Source of the DNA: Sphingobium sp.
GTDB taxonomy: Bacteria > Pseudomonadota > Alphaproteobacteria > Sphingomonadales > Sphingomonadaceae
Direction: 5' to 3'
NCBI GenBank assembly: GCA_022652485.1
Contig: JALCRK010000017.1
Span: 1-61,432 of the forward strand
Length of the DNA stretch: 61,432 bases
Part shown: positions 41,597 to 51,119 of the stretch, piece after piece
How the letters are laid out: each line of letters begins with the position of its first letter
Position numbering within the stretch: position 1 is the first letter of the stretch
The notes under the pieces: model-generated
What the model was told of the DNA's origin: nothing
What the model saw: only the letters and a program-made list of their open reading frames with translations
Databases searched by the model: none
Translations under genes and position numbers: made by a program

Positions 41597-43975
41597 ATGA
41601 ATACAGTCTCTATTGGCAGAAAAATATCGGGGAGGAAACTGCCGCTTTTCGCTGCCGTGTCGCTGGTGGCGCTGCTGCCCGTGACGCCAGCCATGGCGGC
41701 GGACGGGCAGGCGGACGAGACGGTTTCGGCTCTGGACGAGGTGATTACCGTCACCGCGCGCAAGCGCGAGGAGTCGCTACAGGATACGCCGATCTCCATC
41801 ACCGCCTTTTCGGATCGCGCGCTCGAAGCACGCGGCATCCAGAGCACCGAGGGTCTGGCGCAACTGACGCCCAACCTCACCCTTCAGAACAACCCGTCCT
41901 TCAGCGGCGCGAGCAACAGCGCCTCCATCTATATTCGTGGCGTCGGCCAGCAGGATTTCGTCCCGACGGTCGAGCCGGGCGTAGGCGTCTATGTCGATGG
42001 CGTCTATGTCGCCCGCTCCGTCGGCGCGATCCTCGATCTCGTCGATTTCGAACGCGTGGAAGTGCTTCGCGGGCCGCAGGGTACTCTCTTCGGGCGCAAC
42101 ACCATCGGCGGCGCGATCTCGATCACCACCAAGGCACCGGGCGACACGCTCACCGCCTCGGCGTCGGCGACCTATGGCACAGACAATCTGGTCGTTCTCA
42201 AGGGCACGGCGAATCTGCCGTTCAGCGACAAGGTCGCGCTGCGCGTTTCCGCCGGCTATTTCAGCCAGGACGGCTATGTGAAGCGCACTTTCGACGGCAA
42301 GAAGCTCGGCAACTCGGATCGCTTCGCCGGTCGCGCCGCGCTGCGCCTCAAGCCCAGTGACACATGGACGGTGGATTTCGGCCTCGATGGCACCACCGCG
42401 CGCGAGAACGGTCCGGCCATGTCGCTGATCGGTATCAACTTTGGCAAAACCACCGATCCCGCAACGCCGCCCTTCGCCGATATCTCCAATATCATCGCCA
42501 ATGTCGGCGCGGGCAATGGGCCTGTCCCCTGTGCCACCCCGGCGGCTCCGCTCAATCTTGCGGTGCCGGGCTGCTATGACAACCGCTATGTTCTGGGGCC
42601 GGATACCAATGCGGGCACAGCGCCTTCCTATTCGAATTCGGATATCTGGGGCGTCAGCATGATCCATTCGATCGAGCTGGCCGACACCCTCGATCTCAAG
42701 AGCATCACCGCTTATCGCCGCCTGACGGGCAGCTTCGCGCGTGACGGAGACGGCTCCCCCGTCACCATCGCGCAATTCTATGACCGGCTGAAGCAAAAGC
42801 AGTTCAGCCAGGAGCTGCAACTGCTCGGCAAGAATTTCGATGGTCGGCTCGAATGGATTTTGGGCGGATATTATTTCAAGGAATCCGGCGTCAACATCAA
42901 CCGGCTGCTGTTCACCATCTCCGAATTCCAGTCCGGCGGCGCCTTCCGCAACGAGAGCTTTGCCGCCTTCGGGCAAGGCACTTTCGCGATCACCGATCAG
43001 CTCAAGCTAACGGCGGGTCTGCGCTGGACGCATGACCGCAAGGCGTTCCACCCGGACCAGTATATCATCCAGAACCTCGCGGCCTTTCTTGGAGCCCCGT
43101 TCAACTCGCCGATCTTCGCGCCCGGAACCCGCGTCCTGCCCGATGTCGAGGCAAAGGTGAGCTTCAGCGAATTTACGCCGATGGTGAACCTCGCGTTCCA
43201 GCCGACCAAAGAGCTGATGACTTACCTAACATGGTCGCGCGGTTTCAAGTCCGGCGGTTTCAGCCAGCGCGTGTTCCCGCCGATCATTCCGGGCGTGACC
43301 ACGCCGATCACCGATCCGGTGGCGGCCATCCCGTCCTTCGCGCCTGAGAAGGTGGATGTCTATGAGGCGGGTATCAAGTTCCAATCGTCCGATCGCCTCA
43401 TCACCCTCAATCTCGCAGGATATTATACGGATTACAGCGATTTGCAGGTGCAGGTGTTCACCAGTGTCGCGCCGGTGTTCCGGAATGCCGCCAGCGCCCG
43501 CGTGAAGGGTTTTGAGGCGGAAGGACAGCTGCGCCCGATGCGTGGGCTGTTGCTGGAAGGCTCGCTGGGCCTCACCGATGCGTCCTACAAGGGGATCGAT
43601 CAGGCGACGACCTTCATCAATCCGGGCAACGCCTTCGAGCGCGTCTCGAAGTGGACCGCCTCTGCTGGCCTGACCTATGAAATGGAGCTGCCGGGCGGAT
43701 CGAACCTGCGGCCTCATGTGGACTGGTCCTACCGCGGCAAGTTCTACAACAACACCTTCAATACGCCGCAGATCGCCCAGCCCGGCTACCACCTGTTCAA
43801 CGCCAGCCTTGGCTGGACTACGGCAAACGAGCGCTATAGCCTGACGGCGAACGTCAAGAATATCGGCAACAAGCGCTATTTGCTCTCCGGCATCTTGGTC
43901 GACGCCATCCAGGCATTCGAAGGGGTTTACAATCGTGGCCGCGAATATTCGGTGACGGCCTCGTTCAAATTCTAG
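41597..43975 (+). CDS. TonB-dependent outer membrane receptor
   Basis: 792 residues. Signal peptide to about residue 35 (FAAVSLVALLPVTPAMAA), TonB box EVITVTARKREESLQDTPISI typical of sphingomonad receptors, plug (IYIRGVGQQDF, GPQGTLFGRNTIGGAISITT) and barrel ending SVTASFKF. Same strand and 75 bases after the monooxygenase, so probably co-transcribed and importing its substrate. A strong hairpin follows the stop. Confidence 0.95.
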   Translation: MNTVSIGRKISGRKLPLFAAVSLVALLPVTPAMAADGQADETVSALDEVITVTARKREESLQDTPISITAFSDRALEARGIQSTEGLAQLTPNLTLQNNPSFSGASNSASIYIRGVGQQDFVPTVEPGVGVYVDGVYVARSVGAILDLVDFERVEVLRGPQGTLFGRNTIGGAISITTKAPGDTLTASASATYGTDNLVVLKGTANLPFSDKVALRVSAGYFSQDGYVKRTFDGKKLGNSDRFAGRAALRLKPSDTWTVDFGLDGTTARENGPAMSLIGINFGKTTDPATPPFADISNIIANVGAGNGPVPCATPAAPLNLAVPGCYDNRYVLGPDTNAGTAPSYSNSDIWGVSMIHSIELADTLDLKSITAYRRLTGSFARDGDGSPVTIAQFYDRLKQKQFSQELQLLGKNFDGRLEWILGGYYFKESGVNINRLLFTISEFQSGGAFRNESFAAFGQGTFAITDQLKLTAGLRWTHDRKAFHPDQYIIQNLAAFLGAPFNSPIFAPGTRVLPDVEAKVSFSEFTPMVNLAFQPTKELMTYLTWSRGFKSGGFSQRVFPPIIPGVTTPITDPVAAIPSFAPEKVDVYEAGIKFQSSDRLITLNLAGYYTDYSDLQVQVFTSVAPVFRNAASARVKGFEAEGQLRPMRGLLLEGSLGLTDASYKGIDQATTFINPGNAFERVSKWTASAGLTYEMELPGGSNLRPHVDWSYRGKFYNNTFNTPQIAQPGYHLFNASLGWTTANERYSLTANVKNIGNKRYLLSGILVDAIQAFEGVYNRGREYSVTASFKF

Positions 43976-43986
43976 GGTTATGTGCC

Positions 43987-44026
43987 GCCCTGCGGATTGA
44001 TCCCCCCCCCGATCAATCCGCAGGGC
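43987..44026. terminator. 16-bp perfect stem-loop after the TonB receptor
   Basis: GCCCTGCGGATTGATC and GATCAATCCGCAGGGC enclose a loop of eight C. It begins 12 bases after the receptor stop. There is no T-run, but the stem is strong enough to end or protect the transcript, and it separates the receptor from tRNA-Leu. Confidence 0.7.
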
Positions 44027-44129
44027 AATATTGCCTTGTCTCTTGCAGGGTGAACCGAGCCGGTCGGCAGAATGACTTCACCTAAGTTGAGCTGCCAAAC
44101 CTTTCCGGTTGCAGCCCCAACCAGAAGCG

Positions 44130-45755
44130 TTATAGGCCACTCCCGGATGCGGGCGTGGTGAAACTGGTAGACGCGCCGGACTCAAAATCCGGTTCCGCAA
44201 GGAGTGTCGGTTCGATTCCGACCGCCCGCACCATTTCGGACTTATCAAAGTCCAACCCTGTGAACCCCGCACAAACCCTAAATGGGGCGGCAGTTTCAGC
44301 GGTTCTAAAACCCTCATTTCGTTTGTAAGTGATTTTGTCGGCAAAGGCGAGCTTCAGCAGTGCGCGCTTGTCCTCCAAGGCTTTGGAATACCAAAGTGTT
44401 TTCGGGTTTTTCAGGAACTCCAAAGCGGTTCTAAAGTGATCGTCAAACTCAGGCAGTACACGTCCGCAATTCGACATTTTCTCAGCGATCTCCGCCTTCT
44501 CGGTTTCAAGGCTACGCACCCGATTTTCGTAAGCTGAGGTGAGCGCTGGCGAGTCGGCATTGATGATACGATCCACCAGTTGCTCAATCTGGCGTTCGAT
44601 ACGGGTTACTTCTTGGCGTAGGCGGGTGCGGTCATCTTCCTGCTGCGCCACCCGCGCATCCCACAGGTCACGGAACAGCGTGGCGGCCAGTTCGACCAGT
44701 TCAGGCTTGGGGCAAAGCTGCGTCAGCAGCTCTTCAAATTCCGCTTCCAGCTTTTCACGGCGGATAGACTTGCCGTAGGAAGCGCAGCCCTTGGTCTGGC
44801 AGAGGTAATAGGGGTAGGATTGCGAACGCCCACGCGCCCAGCAGGCGGTATAAGGCGTTCCGCATTCGCAGGTTACGAAATTGCGTAAGGGGAATTCGGT
44901 ATTGATGTCTTTACGCGCAGGCACTTTGGCATTGGCCTTCATTTTTTCCTGCACAGTGTTGAAGGTGGCAAGGCTGATGATGGCTTCATGCTTGCCGGGA
45001 CGCATCGACACCTCCCAAGCGGGCGGTGGATCGATATAGCCCGCATAGAGAACACGGGTCAGGATTTCCGTGACGCGCTCGACGGTCAGGTGATTGCGGC
45101 GTTCACGTGGCCAGCCGGGATTGTTTTCAAGATAGCGGACAATTTCCGCCTGCCCCGAAAAACGCCCTGAAGCATAGCCCTCAAAAATTTCGGCAATAAG
45201 CGAAGCCATCGGCTCATCGCGCACCAGATGCTTGCCATGCTCGGCGTGGCGGACGAACTTGTATCCGATGGGAGCCTTGAACGACCAATGGCCATTGAGC
45301 AAACGCCCCCTCATACGGTTTCTGGTTTGTTCCCCATTCTTTTGCCGCTGATGCTGCGATACCGATGCCAGCAGGTTTTCGACCAGCTTGCTATCGCTGT
45401 CCTCACCAAATTCGATGGAAGGGGATTCCAGCCTGCCGCCCGCCTTGGCGATGTCAGCGCGTAGTTGCAGGTGCGCCTCCAGCCCGCGCGCCAAACGGGA
45501 AATGTCATCAATGATGACCACAGGATTATGCTTGCGGTTGCCGCGCAGGAACGCCAGCATCGCTTTCATGCCGGGGCGGTTAATCAGGCTGCCAGACGCG
45601 TCATCCTTGAAGATTTTTGAAATTATATAATTACGATTTCTTGCGAATTCCTCGCAGCGAGCCTGCTGGCTGGCAAGGCCATCGCCTTCTTTCAACTGCT
45701 TCTGGCTGGATACGCGCACATAGATGACGGCCATTGTTTTCATGCTGATGCTCAT
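44130..45755 (-). CDS. large serine recombinase (site-specific integrase)
   Basis: 541 residues. Resolvase domain with catalytic Ser16 (VIYVRVSSQKQ), VVIIDDISRLARGL; recombinase domain (GYKFVRHAEHG to about 300); zinc ribbon with C-E-C-G and LCQTKGC; coiled coil about 375-440. The final 30 or so residues are encoded antisense to tRNA-Leu and end 19 bases past it, so the C-terminus is supplied by the integration target. Start ATG overlaps the upstream gene by 4 bases. Likely catalysed insertion at this tRNA. Confidence 0.9.
   Translation of the reverse strand: MSISMKTMAVIYVRVSSQKQLKEGDGLASQQARCEEFARNRNYIISKIFKDDASGSLINRPGMKAMLAFLRGNRKHNPVVIIDDISRLARGLEAHLQLRADIAKAGGRLESPSIEFGEDSDSKLVENLLASVSQHQRQKNGEQTRNRMRGRLLNGHWSFKAPIGYKFVRHAEHGKHLVRDEPMASLIAEIFEGYASGRFSGQAEIVRYLENNPGWPRERRNHLTVERVTEILTRVLYAGYIDPPPAWEVSMRPGKHEAIISLATFNTVQEKMKANAKVPARKDINTEFPLRNFVTCECGTPYTACWARGRSQSYPYYLCQTKGCASYGKSIRREKLEAEFEELLTQLCPKPELVELAATLFRDLWDARVAQQEDDRTRLRQEVTRIERQIEQLVDRIINADSPALTSAYENRVRSLETEKAEIAEKMSNCGRVLPEFDDHFRTALEFLKNPKTLWYSKALEDKRALLKLAFADKITYKRNEGFRTAETAAPFRVCAGFTGLDFDKSEMVRAVGIEPTLLAEPDFESGASTSFTTPASGSGL
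44149..44233 (+). tRNA. tRNA-Leu (anticodon CAA)
   Basis: 85 bases. Acceptor GCGGGCG pairs with CGCCCGC, anticodon stem CCGGA/TCCGG encloses CTCAAAA giving CAA, a long variable arm (TTCCGCAAGGAGT) follows, T-arm GGTTCGATTCC and CCA encoded. The serine recombinase gene runs through it on the other strand. Confidence 0.97.
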
Positions 45756-46084
45756 GGTTCAATTCGTGGGTTCGGATGCTCTGGGTTTTGTCCCGCAATG
45801 CTGCTGAATAAAGCAGGATTTTTCGAGAGTTTTGTGAGGTTAGCATGGTCAGCAGCGCGGTTGAAAGTTCTATTTAGCCGCGCATTCAAGGCGAGTTGAA
45901 CCGCATCATCACCAAAAGCCCTGTCCACGAAAGACTGCATGATAGCGCGGAGAATAAAGATACTTTCATCAATATGGGGCTGTGATAGCTCCAGCTTGGC
46001 AATAATTGCGCGATAGCGCGCCATATCTTCGGGTTTGATATCCATCATACGCTCAATCAGTCGAGCCGGGTTGCGGTATCGCAA
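45752..46084 (-). CDS. small protein coupled to the serine recombinase
   Basis: 110 residues from a TTG at 46084; ATG 46048 (MMDIKPEDM) is an alternative. Helical (ARYRAIIAKLELSQPHIDES, LRAIMQSFVDRAFGDDA, NARLNRTFNRAADH). Overlaps the recombinase start by 4 bases (ATGA), so perhaps a recombination directionality or accessory factor. Not recognised. Confidence 0.6.
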   Translation of the reverse strand: MRYRNPARLIERMMDIKPEDMARYRAIIAKLELSQPHIDESIFILRAIMQSFVDRAFGDDAVQLALNARLNRTFNRAADHANLTKLSKNPALFSSIAGQNPEHPNPRIEP

Positions 46085-46380
46085 CGCAGCTATGTCCGAT
46101 TGTTCGATACTGGAACGTATCGGCGCTACCGGGCGGAACTCACATTTTCGCCCATGAGGGGAGTACAGCCTGATGGCTGCCGTAGGTTTCTATACGTCTC
46201 CCCTTCCTTTTATATTGCCATAAGCCATTGAGACGATTCAACATATCGATGTTGTGCGGTGCGGAGGCAGGGGATAAAACAACCCCCTTCATTTATGCTT
46301 TCAACGCATATTGCCCCTTACTTTTGTTCTTAATACGTTCTATAATTCGTGCTTAAGTTGAACATTATAAGGAGCATAGA
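46085..46380. other. AT-rich divergent intergenic region
   Basis: About 300 bases between the recombinase unit and the plus-strand genes. It holds the perfect inverted repeat CAACAT-ATCG-ATGTTG at 46239-46254 and AT-rich promoter-like sequence near 46300-46370. A likely control region for both directions. Confidence 0.45.
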
Positions 46381-46626
46381 ATGTATAGTGTTTTTGATCA
46401 ATTTTGCCGTCGTCCCACATGGGATACGTTTCACCCATCAGATCTCAAGAAATTTAAGGCAGCGCTTGAGTTCGCGGCGCAGCACCCCAAATTTTCTCCT
46501 GAGGAAATGGGAGAGTATATTAGGCAAAACCATACCCAGCCAATGTGGCCTAAGTCATCTGAACAGATCGGCTTAGTGATCACCCGCCTTGTTCGCGAAG
46601 CGCATAGATACCTCAATCAGCGGTGA
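46381..46626 (+). CDS. small protein of unknown function
   Basis: 81 residues, AAGGAG 8 bases before ATG. Contains FHPSDLKKFKAALEFAAQHP and EEMGEYIRQNHTQPMWP, suggesting a small helical fold. First gene of a plus-strand run ending in the HNH protein. Not recognised. Confidence 0.7.
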   Translation: MYSVFDQFCRRPTWDTFHPSDLKKFKAALEFAAQHPKFSPEEMGEYIRQNHTQPMWPKSSEQIGLVITRLVREAHRYLNQR

Positions 46627-46674
46627 TTGCATAAATCTATAGCAGCCACATTTTCCCTACGGGAAGGATCGCGT

Positions 46675-47421
46675 ATGAACCTCTATAATCATACGGAGTG
46701 GGTCAAGTTCCGGGAAGAGGTCATCAAACTGGATGATGGCAGGTGTGTGCGCTGCTCCCGCTCCCGCGCTGATGGGGTGGTATTGCAGGTTCATCACAAG
46801 TCCTATGTTACCGGACGGCGGCCTTGGGAATATGGCCACAATGAATGCGAAACCTTGTGCAAGGGCTGCCATGCCCAAGAGCATGGCATTATCATGCCGA
46901 CAACTGACTGGCAGCTGATCGCCTCTGATGACCTCGGCGATCTCAATGGCAACTGCGACTACTGCGACACCGAGCTACGTTATGTGTTCGCAATCGTTCA
47001 TCCCAAATGGGGCGCGATGGCTGTAGGCACTGATTGCTGCGATAAGCTCACGATGACCGCAGAGGCCAGCAAATACCATGAAGCCTATGTGAAAACACGG
47101 GAAGCACGCGGAAGGTTTCTGTCTTCCAAACGGTGGAAGGAGGACAATGGCGACTGGAAAATCAAGGAAAAAGGAATTTCTGTCTGCCTCAAACTGACTG
47201 ATGGGCAATATCGTATCCATATGGACGGGATTGAAGGAAAACAGGACTTCCTTTCTCTTACGGACGCAAAGCTGAAAGCGTTTGATGCCATTCGTTCCGG
47301 GGAGGCAAAATCTTTCCTCGACAAGCGTCGCCAAAGCCTCATGGCGAATTTCCAGCAGCGTATTTCCGAGAACTTCAAAAGGCGTATTGCATATCGTGCC
47401 CGCCAACTTCCGCCCGGATGA
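46675..47421 (+). CDS. HNH endonuclease-like protein with second Cys cluster
   Basis: 248 residues from ATG 46675 (GGAAGGA upstream). HNH motif: GRCVRCSR, LQVHHKSYVTGRRPWEYGH, NECETLCKGCHAQEHG gives Cys pairs and the catalytic histidines. A second cysteine group (GNCDYCDTELRY, GTDCCDKLT) at about 95-130 and a basic C-terminal part follow. It could nick element DNA or be a defence nuclease; the domain after residue 90 is not recognised. Confidence 0.75.
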   Translation: MNLYNHTEWVKFREEVIKLDDGRCVRCSRSRADGVVLQVHHKSYVTGRRPWEYGHNECETLCKGCHAQEHGIIMPTTDWQLIASDDLGDLNGNCDYCDTELRYVFAIVHPKWGAMAVGTDCCDKLTMTAEASKYHEAYVKTREARGRFLSSKRWKEDNGDWKIKEKGISVCLKLTDGQYRIHMDGIEGKQDFLSLTDAKLKAFDAIRSGEAKSFLDKRRQSLMANFQQRISENFKRRIAYRARQLPPG

Positions 47422-47465
47422 CATAGGCGCTTGGGGCACATGGCATGATGAAAGGAGTCTTCATC

Positions 47466-48272
47466 ATGCCAACGCACTACACGATTAATGATAACGGCAC
47501 AGATTACGCGCAGGCGGGTGTTCCCGCAGCTGCTTCTGGCAATGGCAACCAAGGCGGCACGATAACAGCCGCGCCGATGCTGGTGCCGCAAGGGAAGCGC
47601 GGCAAGTCTTTCTACATTCCCAGCATCGTCAAAACGGCGGGCGTGTTCGTCACGGGCGCTGTCGCCATATTCAGTCTTGAGCTGTATGGCCCGGAAAACC
47701 TGCGCCCGTCCTTTGCCGCTGGCACCTATGATGCCCGCGTGTCTGCTGCCGTGAAAGCGGCGGAGCTGCAACAGCAGGCAAAATATGAAGGCTGGGCGGC
47801 GCGCGTTAAAATGGCGGTGGAGCAGCAGAACAAGGCGTTCGATGCCCAGAACCAGCTGATGATCGGCTATTATCAGGCGAGCTATGATCGCACACGGCAG
47901 ATGACGCAGGCGGCGCTTAACCTGCAAAGCATGTATGTCTCCACCCGCATCGGGCAGGTGAGCGCCCAGCAATCAACCGACCAGAGCATTATCAGCTTAA
48001 CGCGGCTGGCGGGGCGTGTTCTCGATGCGGTGGAGCCGGGCAGCGGCAAGCCCGCGCTCGACTATGCGAACAATCTCAGCGGTGAACTTGCCACCGAAAT
48101 GACCAATGCTATCAAGGCGGGCGTTCAGGTGGATATCACCGGCTGGGATACAGGCCTGCCGCAGCCCGAAGCCATGCGCGCCGAGTTTGCCAAGATCAAG
48201 TCGGTAGAATTGCCGCCGATGCCCAAGATAGGGGAGCCTGCCAATACCGGCAGCACCAAGGCCGCTCATTAA
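47466..48272 (+). CDS. membrane-anchored protein upstream of the coupling ATPase
   Basis: 268 residues from ATG 47466 with GGAG 8 bases before. Low-complexity N-terminus, one membrane segment at about 58-76 (IVKTAGVFVTGAVAIFSL), then a long helical region (QQQAKYEGWAARVKMAVEQQ). Stops one base before the VirD4-like gene starts. Because that ATPase lacks its own membrane helices, this protein may tether it; that is inference. Confidence 0.65.
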   Translation: MPTHYTINDNGTDYAQAGVPAAASGNGNQGGTITAAPMLVPQGKRGKSFYIPSIVKTAGVFVTGAVAIFSLELYGPENLRPSFAAGTYDARVSAAVKAAELQQQAKYEGWAARVKMAVEQQNKAFDAQNQLMIGYYQASYDRTRQMTQAALNLQSMYVSTRIGQVSAQQSTDQSIISLTRLAGRVLDAVEPGSGKPALDYANNLSGELATEMTNAIKAGVQVDITGWDTGLPQPEAMRAEFAKIKSVELPPMPKIGEPANTGSTKAAH

Positions 48273-48273
48273 T

Positions 48274-49806
48274 ATGCGCGGCAGCCGCTTCATGGGTCTG
48301 GTGCAGGGCTTTTCGGCCCTGCACCGGCAGACAGTGGAAGCCGACCACGCTTTGCTGGCGCGCGAACGGGCAGCGGAGCTGGAAGCTGCGATGCTCCACG
48401 CGCGGCCATCGGGACGATTGGGCAATGGGCGGCTGGCCAATATTGACGATGTGCGGGCAGCCGGGCTGATTGGGGTCGGCGGTCTGTTCCTTGGCGCAAT
48501 GGATGGGCAGTTGCTGCATTTTGATGGTGATGGCCCGCTGCTTACCTATCTTCGCACGGGCGGAGGCAAGGGGGTTGGGCATATTCTGCCGACCTTGGCA
48601 GTCTCGCGGGATAGAAGCCTTGTCATTACCGATCCTAAGGATGGTGAGCTGGCATGGGCAAGCCATCACCATCGCTTACACACGCTCGGCCAGCCGGTCA
48701 TCTTCCTCAACCCCTATGGGCTGCATAGTCTTGTCAATACGCCGGTTAATCCGCTGGGTGGGTTGATGCGGATTTTGGAAGCAGGCGGTCAGCTCGATAA
48801 TGAGCCGCTGGAACTGGCGATGATCCTCTGCCCGCCGCCCGTCAAGGCAGGCGAGAATGACTGGGTACGGAAAGGCACGGTGCGTCTGATTGCGATGTGC
48901 CTCCACTATCTCGCCATATTCGATCCTGAGCGTTGCACACTCTCTGGCCTTTGGTCGCTGATCAATGCCGGAGAATCCCAGCTTTCAACGAGCTTTGCCA
49001 TGATGAAAAGCTGCGGGATTGAAGCCATTGAAGGGCAGGCAGGCGCGTTCAGGCAGGTGATGCTTGATGCCCCCAAGCAGTTTGAAGCCTATCGCTCGGA
49101 CGCGCAGGATGCGCTGACCCCGTTCGAACCCGGCAAGGCGCTGGCGCGTTCAACCGATGGTGACAGTTTCGATTTTGCGCGGTTAAAACATGAAGCTCAT
49201 AGCGTTTATCTGATGCTGCCTGCCGATAAGCTGGCGGTAGCGGCAGGCTGGATCAACCTTGTCATCACCCATATCATCGAGAGCATCGCACGGGAGCGCG
49301 GCAGTATCCGCACGACCTTCATCCTCGATGAGTTCAGCCAGCTACCGCAGAACCAGACCATCACCAAGACCCTGCGCCTATATCGCGGCAAGGGAATCCA
49401 GCTCTGGCTGTTCACGCAAGGCCGCTATTCCCTCGAAGGGCGGTGGCCGCGTGACATGGTCAGGGAATTTGAAGATCAGGCCGCCATCCTGACCCTCAAA
49501 AGTATCGTTGAGCCGTCCGTGATGCGCGATATCGGGATCTGGTCAGGCAACCAGACGATATTTGCGCCGAGCGCCTCCCATAATGGCGGCGCAGTGGCCG
49601 CCGCCAATGCCAGCCTTGGAGAAACCAAACGCCCCGTGCTGCAAGCTGAGGATGTTATGAGCCTTGGTGAGGAGCGTCAGATTATCCGCGCGCGCGGCGC
49701 ACCGCATCTCATCGTAGCTGATAGTGTTGCCTATTATCAGGTGCAGCCGTGGAGCAGCCAGATTGGCGACGTTCGCGCCCTTCATCGTAACGAGAATGGC
49801 GCATGA
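48274..49806 (+). CDS. VirD4/TraG-family coupling ATPase lacking an N-terminal membrane domain
   Basis: 510 residues. Walker A LRTGGGKGVGHILPTLAV with SLVITDPKDGELA, PVIFLNPYGLH, Walker B TTFILDEFSQLP and the RGKGIQLWLFTQG motif are those of type IV coupling proteins, which deliver DNA to a secretion channel. No membrane helices are visible before the ATPase, unusual for VirD4 itself. No relaxase or secretion genes are nearby in the window. Coupled to the next gene by ATGA. Confidence 0.88.
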   Translation: MRGSRFMGLVQGFSALHRQTVEADHALLARERAAELEAAMLHARPSGRLGNGRLANIDDVRAAGLIGVGGLFLGAMDGQLLHFDGDGPLLTYLRTGGGKGVGHILPTLAVSRDRSLVITDPKDGELAWASHHHRLHTLGQPVIFLNPYGLHSLVNTPVNPLGGLMRILEAGGQLDNEPLELAMILCPPPVKAGENDWVRKGTVRLIAMCLHYLAIFDPERCTLSGLWSLINAGESQLSTSFAMMKSCGIEAIEGQAGAFRQVMLDAPKQFEAYRSDAQDALTPFEPGKALARSTDGDSFDFARLKHEAHSVYLMLPADKLAVAAGWINLVITHIIESIARERGSIRTTFILDEFSQLPQNQTITKTLRLYRGKGIQLWLFTQGRYSLEGRWPRDMVREFEDQAAILTLKSIVEPSVMRDIGIWSGNQTIFAPSASHNGGAVAAANASLGETKRPVLQAEDVMSLGEERQIIRARGAPHLIVADSVAYYQVQPWSSQIGDVRALHRNENGA

Positions 49807-50162
49807 TGCGTGAGGGGCATCTTGGTGCGGAGTTTACGCTGCACAGCACTGCGGCAGGGATTGTCAGCACCGAGCGCGCCGCCAGTATCGATGCCAAGCA
49901 GGCCCGCGTGACCGAATATGCACAAGAGCATTATGAACGCTATCGCAAAAGATGGATCGGGCGATGCTATCGCGCACTTCTCAAGCGTGAGGGTTATGCG
50001 CCAGTCCTCACCCCAACCGGAAGCTACCACAGGCGCAAAGCCCATCTGATGCGCGCTGCCGAAAACATCGTGTTCTTCAGGCAGGCCAATCGCCTGAAGC
50101 GTATCGCCAAGGCTGCTGACCGAATGCGCGGCATCGGGCGGGATGATGGGCGAGGCCGCTAA
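49803..50162 (+). CDS. small basic protein, unknown
   Basis: 119 residues overlapping the coupling ATPase gene by 4 bases. Rich in Arg, Lys and Tyr (EYAQEHYERYRKRWIGRCYR, RRKAHLMRAAENIVFF), so possibly nucleic-acid binding. Not recognised. Confidence 0.65.
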   Translation: MMREGHLGAEFTLHSTAAGIVSTERAASIDAKQARVTEYAQEHYERYRKRWIGRCYRALLKREGYAPVLTPTGSYHRRKAHLMRAAENIVFFRQANRLKRIAKAADRMRGIGRDDGRGR

Positions 50163-50405
50163 GCTACTGCCTGTTTCCGGCATCATCCAGCCTGCCTGAA
50201 TGGGGCGTGAGGCCTATTCTCCGCATTTTTTGCTTTGGCTGACCCATTGATGGCGAAACTGGCTGAAGTCGCTTGCCCGTCAACAGGCTGCCCGCGCCGG
50301 GGCTTGCAGCCCCCGTGTTGCCTGTTCCGTTATCACTGACGGTTCTGCGCTCGGCCTTCAGCCTTGTCCTTTCGCATCATCAACCAAGAGCAAAGGATTT
50401 GGATC

Positions 50406-51095
50406 ATGACCGCAATTTATACCAATCAGATCATTCACGGCGATGCCTGCGCCGAACTTAAGCAGCTCGATACCGGCAGTGTCGACCTCATCATCACCGA
50501 CCCGCCATATCTCGTGAATTACCGCGACCGAGCAGGGCGCACCATCGCCAATGACGACAATGGGGATGCTGTCCTGCCAGCCATTGCTGAAATGGCGCGC
50601 GTATTGAAAGATGGCCGCTATATGCTGCTGTTCTGCGGCTGGGTGGCGCTCGATAAATTCGCCAGCGCATGGACCGATGCAGGGCTGCGAACAGTCGGCC
50701 AGATTATCTGGACCAAGAATTATGCCTCCCGCAGCTATCATACCGAATGCCGTCATGAAAGCGCGTGGCTGCTCGCCAAGGGCAAGCCTGCAAAGCCGCA
50801 AGCGCCCATCGCCGATGTCCGCCCGTGGGTTTACAGCGGCAATCGCTCACACCCCACCGAAAAGGCGGTGGATATCCTCACCCCACTGATCCGCGCCTAT
50901 TCCAGACCGCATGATCTGGTGCTTGATCCGTTCTCAGGTTCCGGCAGCACTTCCGTTGCCGCCGCGCTCGAAGGCCGCAATTCTATCGGCATTGAGCTTG
51001 AGGAGCGTTATTGCACACTGGCCCGCACACGTATCGCGGGTGCTGCCCGCTACTGCCAGCGCAACCCGCACAACCCACACCCCAAGGCCGCCTGA
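50406..51095 (+). CDS. orphan DNA methyltransferase (N4/N6, beta-type order)
   Basis: 229 residues from ATG 50406 (AGGA upstream). Catalytic DPPY in VDLIITDPPYLVNYRD comes first and the SAM-binding DPFSGSGSTSVAAALEGRN near residue 175, the beta-class order. HPTEKAVDILTPLI also typical. No restriction nuclease is adjacent, so it may protect or regulate the element. Confidence 0.92.
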   Translation: MTAIYTNQIIHGDACAELKQLDTGSVDLIITDPPYLVNYRDRAGRTIANDDNGDAVLPAIAEMARVLKDGRYMLLFCGWVALDKFASAWTDAGLRTVGQIIWTKNYASRSYHTECRHESAWLLAKGKPAKPQAPIADVRPWVYSGNRSHPTEKAVDILTPLIRAYSRPHDLVLDPFSGSGSTSVAAALEGRNSIGIELEERYCTLARTRIAGAARYCQRNPHNPHPKAA

Positions 51096-51119
51096 CGGCG
51101 GCCTTGGCGCGAGCGGACA

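Noticed and set aside
44149..44233. Second tRNA-Leu end copy marking the right end of the 44-kb element
   Set aside because: No repeat of the tRNA 3' sequence was found further right within the window.
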